A stretch of DNA of 64,000 nt from Microbacterium sp. 67-17. Its GTDB lineage: Bacteria > Actinomycetota > Actinomycetes > Actinomycetales > Microbacteriaceae. Shown one piece after another: positions 53,415 through 61,600 of the stretch (positions within the stretch are counted from its first letter, which is position 1; every line of letters begins with the position of its first letter). Position numbers and translations under genes: made by a program. Under the pieces are notes generated by a model. That model was not told the DNA's origin. It saw only the letters and a program-made list of their open reading frames with translations, and searched no databases. Location: contig NZ_MKTR01000014.1 in the NCBI RefSeq assembly GCF_001898325.1, positions 62,001 to 126,000 on the forward strand, given 5' to 3'.

Positions 53415-54109
53415 TGGCAGACAACGAGAACGTCGAGGCTGCAGAAGCAGTAGCCGCGGCGCCCAAGAAGGCCCCGGCCCGCAAGGCTCCGGCCAAGGCT
53501 GCTGCCGACGCGCCCGCTGAGAAGAAGGCACCCGCGCGCAAGGCTCCGGCCAAGGCGGCTGCTGACAGCGACGCCCCGGCAGAGAAGGCAGCGCCCGCCA
53601 AGAAGGCTCCGGCCAAGGCGGCGGCAAAGAAGGATGTCGCACCCGCGACCCGTCCCGGTGTGCTGAAGGTGCACCACCTTCGTCCGGTTCCCGGCGCCAA
53701 CACGGCGAAGACCCGAGTCGGCCGCGGTGAAGGCTCGAAGGGTAAGACCGCGGGCCGCGGTACCAAGGGCACGAAGGCCCGCTACCAGGTCAAGGTCGGT
53801 TTCGAGGGTGGGCAGATGCCGCTGCACATGCGCACCCCGAAGCTCCGTGGTTTCAAGAACCCGTTCCGCGTGGAGTACCAGGTCGTGAACCTTTCGACGC
53901 TGGCCGAGCTCTACCCGAAGGGTGGAGAGGTCACCGTCGGTGACCTCGTGGCCAAGGGCGCAGTTCGCAAGAACGAGAAGGTCAAGGTCCTCGGTGACGG
54001 CGACATCTCGGTCAAGCTCACCGTGACCGTCGACAAGGTTTCGGGTTCGGCCGAGCAGAAGATCATCGCTGCCGGCGGGTCCGTAGCGACCGCCGCCTCG
54101 GCGAAGTAG
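53414..54109 (+). CDS. rplO: 50S ribosomal protein L15 with long Lys/Ala/Pro-rich N-terminus
   Basis: The 231-residue protein is much longer than usual L15 (about 145-150). Residues 15-75 consist of repeats such as [14 protein letters not shown]. Normal L15 begins near [21 protein letters not shown], with the [10 protein letters not shown] loop. L15 helps assemble the 50S central protuberance. The gene is the last of the cluster before a strong terminator. Confidence 0.97.
   Translation: MADNENVEAAEAVAAAPKKAPARKAPAKAAADAPAEKKAPARKAPAKAAADSDAPAEKAAPAKKAPAKAAAKKDVAPATRPGVLKVHHLRPVPGANTAKTRVGRGEGSKGKTAGRGTKGTKARYQVKVGFEGGQMPLHMRTPKLRGFKNPFRVEYQVVNLSTLAELYPKGGEVTVGDLVAKGAVRKNEKVKVLGDGDISVKLTVTVDKVSGSAEQKIIAAGGSVATAASAK
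53461..53633 (+). repeat. tandem degenerate DNA repeats in rplO 5' end
   Basis: The core AAGGCTCCGGCCAAGGC occurs three times (near 53483, 53540 and 53602), coding the KAPAKAA units. The same word family occurs at the 5' end of rpsQ (about 49432-49471), 4 kb upstream. Confidence 0.75.
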
Positions 54110-54116
54110 TACCTGG

Positions 54117-54150
54117 AAAGAGGGGCCGGAGAGATCTCCGGCCCCTCTTT
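54117..54150 (+). terminator. spc operon terminator before secY
   Basis: A 15-bp perfect stem (54117-54131 with 54136-54150) with a 4-base loop, whose last arm ends in CTCTTT. A -10-like TAGCCT (54155-54160) directly downstream may start secY transcription. Confidence 0.9.
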
Positions 54151-54209
54151 CGGTTAGCCTGGACGTTGGCGCGCCCGAGCGTGTCGGCATCCCCCTTGGA
54201 GGAATCCTC

Positions 54210-55532
54210 TTGTTCAGCGCCATCGCGCGGGTGTTCCGCACTCCCGACCTTCGTCGCAAGATCGGGTTCACCCTGGCCATCATCGCCTTGTATCGCTTCG
54301 GCGCGCACGTGCCCACACCGTTCGTGGACTTCCCGAACGTGCAGCAGTGTCTTCGGGAGTCGACTGGCACTGAGGGTCTGCTTGCTCTCGTCAACTTGTT
54401 CTCCGGTGGGGCTCTGCTCCAGCTGTCGATCTTCGCCCTGGGCGTCATGCCCTACATCACTGCGACGATCATCGTGCAGCTGTTGCGCGTGGTCATCCCT
54501 CACTTCGAGGCGCTCTACAAGGAGGGCCAGGCGGGGCAGGCGAAGCTCACGCAGTACACCCGCTACCTGACGATCGCGCTCGCGCTCCTGCAGTCCACGA
54601 CGCTGGTCACCGTTGCCCGCAGCGGTCAGCTGTTCGGCACGTCAAGCGTGCCCGAGTGCCAGCAGCTGCTCACCAACGACGCGTGGTGGGCGCAGTTGCT
54701 CATGATCATCACGATGACAGCCGGTACTGGCCTCATCATGTGGTTCGCCGAGCTCGTTACCGAGCGCGGTATCGGCAACGGGATGTCGATCCTGATCTTC
54801 ACCTCGATCGCCGCCGCCTTCCCCGCCTCGCTCTGGGCGATCTGGCAGTCGCGTGGTTTCGAGACCTTCTTGCTCGTCGTCGCTGTCGGGATCGTGGTGG
54901 TCGGGCTCGTGGTGTTCGTCGAGCAATCCCAGCGCCGCATCCCGGTGCAGTACGCGAAGCGGATGGTGGGTCGTCGCACCTACGGCGGAACCAACACCTA
55001 CATTCCGATCAAGGTCAACATGGCCGGCGTCGTGCCCGTCATCTTCGCCTCGTCGTTGCTGTACATCCCGGCGCTCATCGCGCAGTTCAACCAGCCTGCG
55101 GCGGGGGAGACGGCAGCTCCGTGGGTCGTGTGGATCAGCAACAACCTCACCAACGGTGACAGCCCGATCTACATGATCGTGTATTTCCTGCTCATCGTCG
55201 GCTTCACCTACTTCTACGTCGCGATCACCTTCAACCCGGTCGAGGTCGCCGACAACATGAAGAAGTACGGCGGGTTCATTCCCGGCATCCGTGCTGGCCG
55301 CCCGACTGCCGAATACCTCGACTACGTGCTCACCCGCATCACTCTTCCCGGCTCGATGTACCTGGGTCTGATCGCTCTGCTTCCGCTGTTCGCGCTGGCG
55401 CTGGTCGGGGCGAACCAGAACTTCCCGTTCGGCGGGGCCTCCATCCTGATCATCGTCGGCGTGGGCCTTGAGACCGTGAAGCAGATCGACGCACAGCTGC
55501 AGCAGCGACACTACGAAGGGCTTCTCCGATGA
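54210..55532 (+). CDS. secY: protein translocase subunit SecY
   Basis: The 440-residue channel subunit starts at TTG 54210, 6 bases after GGAGGA. Ten transmembrane helices are visible, with the typical start FRTPDLRRKIGFTLAIIALYRFG and the cytoplasmic C-terminal loops. SecY with SecE and SecG forms the Sec channel for secreted and membrane proteins. It overlaps adk by 4 bases. Confidence 0.99.
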   Translation: MFSAIARVFRTPDLRRKIGFTLAIIALYRFGAHVPTPFVDFPNVQQCLRESTGTEGLLALVNLFSGGALLQLSIFALGVMPYITATIIVQLLRVVIPHFEALYKEGQAGQAKLTQYTRYLTIALALLQSTTLVTVARSGQLFGTSSVPECQQLLTNDAWWAQLLMIITMTAGTGLIMWFAELVTERGIGNGMSILIFTSIAAAFPASLWAIWQSRGFETFLLVVAVGIVVVGLVVFVEQSQRRIPVQYAKRMVGRRTYGGTNTYIPIKVNMAGVVPVIFASSLLYIPALIAQFNQPAAGETAAPWVVWISNNLTNGDSPIYMIVYFLLIVGFTYFYVAITFNPVEVADNMKKYGGFIPGIRAGRPTAEYLDYVLTRITLPGSMYLGLIALLPLFALALVGANQNFPFGGASILIIVGVGLETVKQIDAQLQQRHYEGLLR

Positions 55533-56134
55533 CGCGCTCCGCCGACCTTCCCTCCGCTCGCCTGCTGATCGTCGGGCCGCAGGGCTCGGGTAAAGGCACG
55601 CAAGGGGTTCGCCTGGGCGAAGCGCTCTCGATCCCCGTGATCTCGACCGGAGACGTGTTCCGCGCCAACGTGAGCGCCGGAACGCCGCTCGGTCAGCAGG
55701 TCAAGGCGATCATCGAAGCTGGCGATCTCGTGCCCGATTCCCTCACGAGCGAGATCGTGCGGGATCGCCTCACGCAGGATGACGCGAGCAATGGCTTCTT
55801 GCTGGACGGCTATCCCCGCAACCTCGGTCAGGTCGGTGACCTCGATGCGTTCCTCGAGGGCCGCGGCCAGGCACTGGACGCCGTCATCGAGCTCTCTGTT
55901 CCGCGCGATGAGTCGATCGCGCGCCTGAGCCAGCGTGCCATCGAGCAGGGGCGGACCGATGACACCGAAGAGGTCATCGCCAACCGGCTTGCCATCTACG
56001 AGCGTGAGACCGCGCCCATCCTGGACGTGTACCGCGAGCGGGGGATCGTCGACGCGATCGACGGCGTCGGCTCGCTCGACGAGATCGCTGACCGTATCGC
56101 CGCCGCCCTTGCTGCGCGCGGCATCACCGGCTGA
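55529..56134 (+). CDS. adk: adenylate kinase
   Basis: The 201-residue kinase interconverts AMP plus ATP and two ADP. The P-loop is GPQGSGKGT (16-24), with DGYPRN for AMP binding. The lid is short and has no zinc cysteines, as in other actinobacteria. It starts inside the secY stop (ATGA). Confidence 0.97.
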   Translation: MTRSADLPSARLLIVGPQGSGKGTQGVRLGEALSIPVISTGDVFRANVSAGTPLGQQVKAIIEAGDLVPDSLTSEIVRDRLTQDDASNGFLLDGYPRNLGQVGDLDAFLEGRGQALDAVIELSVPRDESIARLSQRAIEQGRTDDTEEVIANRLAIYERETAPILDVYRERGIVDAIDGVGSLDEIADRIAAALAARGITG

Positions 56135-56143
56135 CCGGGCGTC

Positions 56144-56986
56144 GTGCTGCGTCGATCGATGTACAAGACCCCCGCTCAGTTGCGAGCGATGGTCGAGCCG
56201 GGGCTGATCACTGCCGCTGCCCTGGATGCGGTTCGCGAGCTCGCCGCGCCGGGGGTCACGACGCTCGAGCTGGATGCCGCGGCATCCGCGGTGATCACCG
56301 GTCGAGGCGCGCGTTCGAACTTCCAGCTCGTGCGCGGCTATCGGCATACGGTATGCGCGTCGGTGAACGAGCAGGTTGTGCACGGCATTCCAGGCGGGTA
56401 TGTCCTGCAGCCGGGTGACATCCTCTCGGTTGATGCCGGAGCCGAGTATCACGGCTGGAACGGGGACTCCGCGTTCACCGTCGTCTTGGCAGACCCCGAT
56501 CGGCCAGAGCTCGTGGCGGCACGCCAGCAGCTCTCGGATGTCACGCGCGGATCGCTCTGGGCCGGCGTCGCTGCCCTCGCGAAGGCGTCGCACGTCGGTG
56601 AGGTGGGAGCGGCGATCGAGAGCTATGTCGAAGATCACGCGCCCGAAGGCGGGTACGGCATTCTTCGGGACTATATCGGGCACGGGATCGGTCGGAAGAT
56701 GCACGAGGCGCCGCCGGTGTTCAACTACCGCACGAGCGACCCGGGGGCCGAGGTGCGACCGGGTCTTGTGCTGGCCATCGAGCCCATGGTCGTCGCCGGC
56801 GATCAAGCGACGTTCGTCGAGGATGACGACTGGACAGTTTCGACCGACGACGGCACAGACGGCTCACATTGGGAACATAGCGTTGCCGTGCACGATGGTG
56901 GTATCTGGGTGCTGACGGCGCCCGATGGCGGCGCCGCGGAGCTCGCTCCGTTCGGTGTCACCCCGCAACCGATCGCCGGGGCCTGA
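56144..56986 (+). CDS. map: type I methionine aminopeptidase
   Basis: The 280-residue enzyme removes N-terminal methionine from new proteins. Metal ligands are D97 and D108 (SVDAGAEYHGWNGDS), H180 (GHGIGRKMHEAP), E213 (AIEPM) and E244 (WEHSVAV). The GTG at 56144 is taken; ATG 56159 is an alternative. In many actinobacteria infA, rpmJ and rpsM follow, but here two DsbA-like genes do. Confidence 0.96.
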   Translation: MLRRSMYKTPAQLRAMVEPGLITAAALDAVRELAAPGVTTLELDAAASAVITGRGARSNFQLVRGYRHTVCASVNEQVVHGIPGGYVLQPGDILSVDAGAEYHGWNGDSAFTVVLADPDRPELVAARQQLSDVTRGSLWAGVAALAKASHVGEVGAAIESYVEDHAPEGGYGILRDYIGHGIGRKMHEAPPVFNYRTSDPGAEVRPGLVLAIEPMVVAGDQATFVEDDDWTVSTDDGTDGSHWEHSVAVHDGGIWVLTAPDGGAAELAPFGVTPQPIAGA

Positions 56987-57036
56987 GCGGCGCACGCTGG
57001 CAGGCCCGACGGACACCCCATCCGAAGGAAGCAAAC

Positions 57037-57717
57037 ATGGCAGCAACCACGAAGTCGAGCAATTCGTTCGCCATCTGGGTCAGCGTCGCGGTTGTGGCGG
57101 CGCTCGTCCTGGTCGGAGCTCTCGTGGTGTGGATGAACAACACGGCATCGGCACCAGGGCCTGTTCCGGCTGCCGCGAACATCAACACCGAGACCGGTGG
57201 GATCGCAGTCGGCGACGGGGCGAACAGCGTAGACACCTACGTCGACTTCATGTGCCCCTATTGCAACCAGTTCGAACAGACCGAGGGTGAGACCATCCAG
57301 CAACTCATCGATGACGGGTCGATCACGCTGAACGTCCACCCCGTCTCGATCCTCGACCGGGCATCGCAGGGCACCAAATTCTCCACCAGGTCGGCAAGCG
57401 CGGCCTACTGCGTTGCCGAGTCGGACCCCGATGCACTGCTGGACTTCATAACCGCCATGTACGCCCAGCAGCCGGCCGAGTCCTCGCCAGGACTGACCGA
57501 CGACGAAATCGTCGCGATCGCCGAAGGCGCGGGGGCCACCAACTCCAGCGCGTGCATCAGCGATGGCACCTACATGGACTTCGCGACGACGATGACCCAG
57601 AACCTCCCGACGAACCCTGCCACGGGCGGGGCGAGCACGCCTGCGCTCGTCGTCAACGGAGAGTACGTAACCGTGACCTACGATCCGCAGACCGACATTG
57701 TCGCTCGCCTGAACTGA
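57037..57717 (+). CDS. membrane-anchored DsbA-like thioredoxin-fold protein 1
   Basis: The 226-residue protein starts after GAAGGAAG. One N-terminal helix (about residues 11-32) anchors a thioredoxin domain outside the membrane. The active site is CPYC (C73, C76) and the cis-proline loop is STPALVVNG. Further cysteines occur in AAYCVAE and SSACISD. It resembles the DsbA/MdbA-type proteins that make disulfides in secreted actinobacterial proteins. It is a paralogue of the next gene. Confidence 0.93.
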   Translation: MAATTKSSNSFAIWVSVAVVAALVLVGALVVWMNNTASAPGPVPAAANINTETGGIAVGDGANSVDTYVDFMCPYCNQFEQTEGETIQQLIDDGSITLNVHPVSILDRASQGTKFSTRSASAAYCVAESDPDALLDFITAMYAQQPAESSPGLTDDEIVAIAEGAGATNSSACISDGTYMDFATTMTQNLPTNPATGGASTPALVVNGEYVTVTYDPQTDIVARLN

Positions 57718-57784
57718 GCGCGACCGGCCCACCCAGCCGAACGGCCGCAGCAACGGCCACACATAGCACCCGGAGGAAGACACC

Positions 57785-58459
57785 ATGGCAGCTCCCGCAA
57801 AGAAGAACAGCTATTTCGCCATCTGGATCAGCGTCGCCGTGGTTGCGGCACTGGTTCTGGTGGGTGCCCTGGTGGTGTGGATGAACAACACCGCGGCCGC
57901 TCCGGGTGCTGCACCGGAGGGGCCGGGCATCAACTCCTCGACCGGCGCGATCGTGGTCGGCGAGGGCGCTGACGAGGTCGACGTCTGGTTCGACTTCTAC
58001 TGCCCTCACTGCCAGGACTTCGAAGACATCTACGGCCCGACTCTCGACGAGCTCGTCACTTCGGGAGACATCACCCTGAACCTGCATCCTGTCGCCCTGT
58101 CGGGCCTGAATGCGGCATCCGGTACCGACTTCTCGAAGCGGTCGGCCAGCGCGCTCTACTGCGTCGCGACGCAGGACACCGATGCTGCCTTCGCGTTCAC
58201 CCAGACGCTCCTGACAGCTGATGTCACCGGTTCAGGATGGACGGATGAGCAACTCATAGCCCTCGCGGCCGATTCCGGGGTGACGGGGATCGACGAGTGC
58301 GTCACCCAGCGCACGTACGTCGATTTCGTCGACGCACAGACGCGGGAGATTCCGGTGAGCCCGCAGGGCGGGCAGGGAACACCGACGCTGGTGATCAACG
58401 GCGAGTACATCGCCCTCACCGGCGACGTGAACGTCGACATCGTCGACCGGCTGAGCTAA
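57785..58459 (+). CDS. membrane-anchored DsbA-like thioredoxin-fold protein 2
   Basis: This 224-residue paralogue shares the anchor almost unchanged (ISVAVVAALVLVGALVVWMN) and has the active site CPHC (C73, C76), the same dipeptide as Escherichia coli DsbA. The cis-proline loop is GTPTLVING. GGAGGAAG precedes the ATG. The differing CPYC and CPHC motifs imply different redox potentials, so the pair may divide oxidation and isomerisation or reduction (inference). Confidence 0.93.
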   Translation: MAAPAKKNSYFAIWISVAVVAALVLVGALVVWMNNTAAAPGAAPEGPGINSSTGAIVVGEGADEVDVWFDFYCPHCQDFEDIYGPTLDELVTSGDITLNLHPVALSGLNAASGTDFSKRSASALYCVATQDTDAAFAFTQTLLTADVTGSGWTDEQLIALAADSGVTGIDECVTQRTYVDFVDAQTREIPVSPQGGQGTPTLVINGEYIALTGDVNVDIVDRLS

Positions 58460-58477
58460 CACTCGTCGGCGCGAACG

Positions 58478-58511
58478 ATGCCCCCCCGGACGTGGATCCG
58501 CGGGGGCATCC
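58478..58511 (+). terminator. terminator after the DsbA-like pair
   Basis: Stem GATGCCCCC/GGGGGCATC (58478-58486 with 58502-58510), extended by an inner CGGA/TCCG stem, followed by a T/C-rich stretch. The remaining gap up to 58692 has no gene. Confidence 0.8.
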
Positions 58512-58692
58512 TTCGCTTCTGGCAGGCGATGCGCCGGTTCGGCGGGGCGACTCTCGGCGACTACTCGGGGTTCTGGATCCGTTCACCTCTGCGTTGCCTT
58601 CGGCGGTGAGGCTGGCGGGGCGCCACCCCTCCGAGACACCGGCAGCGAGTTCGGCGCACCATCCCTTGCACCGATCCGCAGGAGTACTCGCC

Positions 58693-61600
58693 ATGCGCCG
58701 ACGCCTTGCCGCCGCCCTGTCCGTGATCCTCGGGCTCTCGTTCGCCGTCGCCGTCCCTGCGGTTGCCTCTGCCGAGCCGGTGCAGGCTCCGCCGGTGGTG
58801 ATCAACGAGCTGCAGTCCAACGATCCCTCGAAGGCCAAGGACTGGGTCGAGCTCTACAACCCCGGCACCGAGGCCGCTGACCTCTCGGGGTGGAAGGTGC
58901 GCGACAACTCCTCGGCGGGCGAAGCGCTGCCGCAGAACACGGTCGTGCCCGCAGGCGGGTACCTCGTGCTGTCGCAGGACACACACTTCACCTTCGGGCT
59001 GGGTAACGGCGACGAGTTCCACCTGGCAACCCCCGATGGCACCGAGGTCGACTCCATGACCTACGCCGCTCACCCCACGACCTCGTGGGGTCGGTGCCCC
59101 GACGGGCAGGGCGCGTTCGGCAAGACCGCAGCGCAGACGCCGGGCGAGCAGAACCTGTGCACCGTGAACCCCGCCGATGTCGTGCGGATCAATGAGGTCG
59201 AATCCAGCGGAGGCGACCCGGCTGACTGGGTCGAGCTCACCAACACCTCCGACACCACCGTCGATGTCGGCGGACTGGTCATCAAGGACAACGACGACAC
59301 TCATGCCTTCGTCATCCCCACCGGCACGACGATCCCCGGTAAGGGCTTCGCTGCCCTCGTCGTGGATGCCGCGGAGCTGGGGAGTGCGAAGTTCGGGCTG
59401 GGCGACAAGGACTCGGCACGCCTGTTTGCCGCCGACGGCACGACCCTCATCGACAGCTACACCTGGACTGCTCATGCCTCGACCACCTACGGTCGCTGCC
59501 CGGACGGCTCGGGAGCATTCGTCACGACGGCGGCATCCACCAAGGGCGCAGCCAATAGCTGCCCGCTCCCCGCCGGTGCCGACAAGGTCACCATCACCGA
59601 GGTCTCCTCGGACCCGTCGGACTGGGTCGAGCTCTACAACGCGGGCGCGAGCGACGTGGATGTCTCGGGGTGGCGGGTCGACGATGACCAGACCCGCACC
59701 GATGTGCTTCCGGCAGGCTCTATCGTGCCGGCGGGCGGGTACCTGGTGCTGTCGCAGAACACCCACTTCACTTTCGGCCTCGGCAAGGGCGATCAGTTCC
59801 ACCTCTACCTTGCCGACGGCAAGACGCTCATCAGCGAGACCACCTGGCCCGCGGGAGCCCACGCGACGCCGTCCTGGGCGCGGTGCCCCGACGCCACCGG
59901 CACCTTCTCGCTCTCGGCCGTCGCGACCCCGGGAGCTGCCAACGACTGCCCCACGGGGAACCCGGTCGACAAGCTCGTGCTCAACGAGGTCGAATCCAAC
60001 GGCGACGGCTCGGACTGGGTCGAGCTGTTCAACCCCACCCGCCAGGCGATTGACGCTGGCGGTCTGGTGCTCGCCGACAACGGCACCGCCAACAACGTCA
60101 CGATCCCCGCCGGCACGACCATCGCCGCCGGAGGATATTTCGCGATCGATGTGACCGGCCTCGGCTCGGCCGACAGTGCGCGTCTGTTCGCCGCCGACGG
60201 GACGACCCTCATCGACAGCACCACCTGGAGTGCGCACGCGACCCAGACCTGGGGTCGGTGCCCGGATGGCGCGGGAGCGTTCGGACAGACCGCGACGGCC
60301 ACGCGGGGATCAGCGAACGACTGCCCGCCTCCGGCCGGGTACCAGGATGTCGTCATCAACGAGGTCGAGTCCAGTGGCGGTGACCCGGGTGACTGGGTCG
60401 AACTGTTCAACACCGGCGCTTCCGCCATCGATGTGAGCGGCTGGATCGTGCGCGACAACGACGACACCCACACGCACGTCATCGAGGCAGGAACCACGAT
60501 CCCCGCGCAGGGCTACCTCGTGGTGCTCACCGAGGCAGGCGCCGGCGGATTCGGGCTCGGCGGAGCCGACTCTGCGCGCCTGTACCTGCCGAACGGTACG
60601 ACCCTGGTCTCCAGCTACAGTTGGGCCACGCACGCGGGGGTCACCTACGGGCGCTGCCCGGACGGTACTGGCGAATTCGGTCTGACCTACTCGGTGACAA
60701 AGGGTGCGCGCAATGACTGCTCGCCCGTGCGCATCAACGAGATCGACTCCAAAGATGCGGCCCCGGTCGACTGGATCGAGCTGACCAACATTGGCGCATC
60801 GCCCGTGGATGTCTCGGGCTACGTGCTCCGCGACGACAAGGACACCAGCGCTGTCGTGATCCCCGCGGGCACGACGCTGGCGCCCGGTTCCTATCTGGCC
60901 ATCGATGTTGACGTGCAGGGCGGGTTCGGGCTGGGTGCTCCGGATGCTGCGCGCCTGTTCGCCGCGGACGGCGCGACGCTGCTCGACAGCTACAGCTGGA
61001 CCGCGCATGCTGCGACGTCGTACGCGCGGTGCCCCGACGGCAGAGGGAACTTCGACACAGCCCAGCGCGTGACGAAGGGTGCGGCCAACGACTGCGTCGG
61101 GTACGCGGCCCTCGGGCGCTGGCCGGGCAACGTCGGCGTGGATGCCGTGTCGGCCCCGGCCGCCTACGGTCAGGACATGAGCGGGTTGGCCTACGAGGCC
61201 ACCGGCTCGGGACGCGGGACGCTGTGGGCCGTGAACAACGGCACGGGAACTCTCGACAAGCTCGAATGGAACAGCACCGCCAAGCAGTGGGTCCGTCCCG
61301 CAACCGGCGACTGGAAGGCAGGCAAGACGCTGCGCTACCCGGGCGGCGCGGGCGCCGTGGATGCCGAGGGCGTGACTCTCGTCGGCGGCAGCGCAGCGAG
61401 CGGCGTGTATGTCGCCTCCGAGCGCGACAACACTGCCAGTAGCGTGAGCCGACCCTCCGTGCTGCGCTTCGATGCGGCGGCGTTCGGGACCGAACTGGTG
61501 GCCATGAGCGAGTGGAATCTCGCGTCCCTCCTCCCGACCCTTCCGGCCAACGGCGGGCTCGAGGGCATCACCTGGATTCCTGACGCGACACTCGTGGCGC

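Noticed and set aside
58795..61080. Six regularly spaced repeats of about 390 bases, first considered as a tandem DNA repeat or array
   Set aside because: They are protein domain repeats (lamin-tail) with divergent DNA sequence, not a CRISPR array or satellite.
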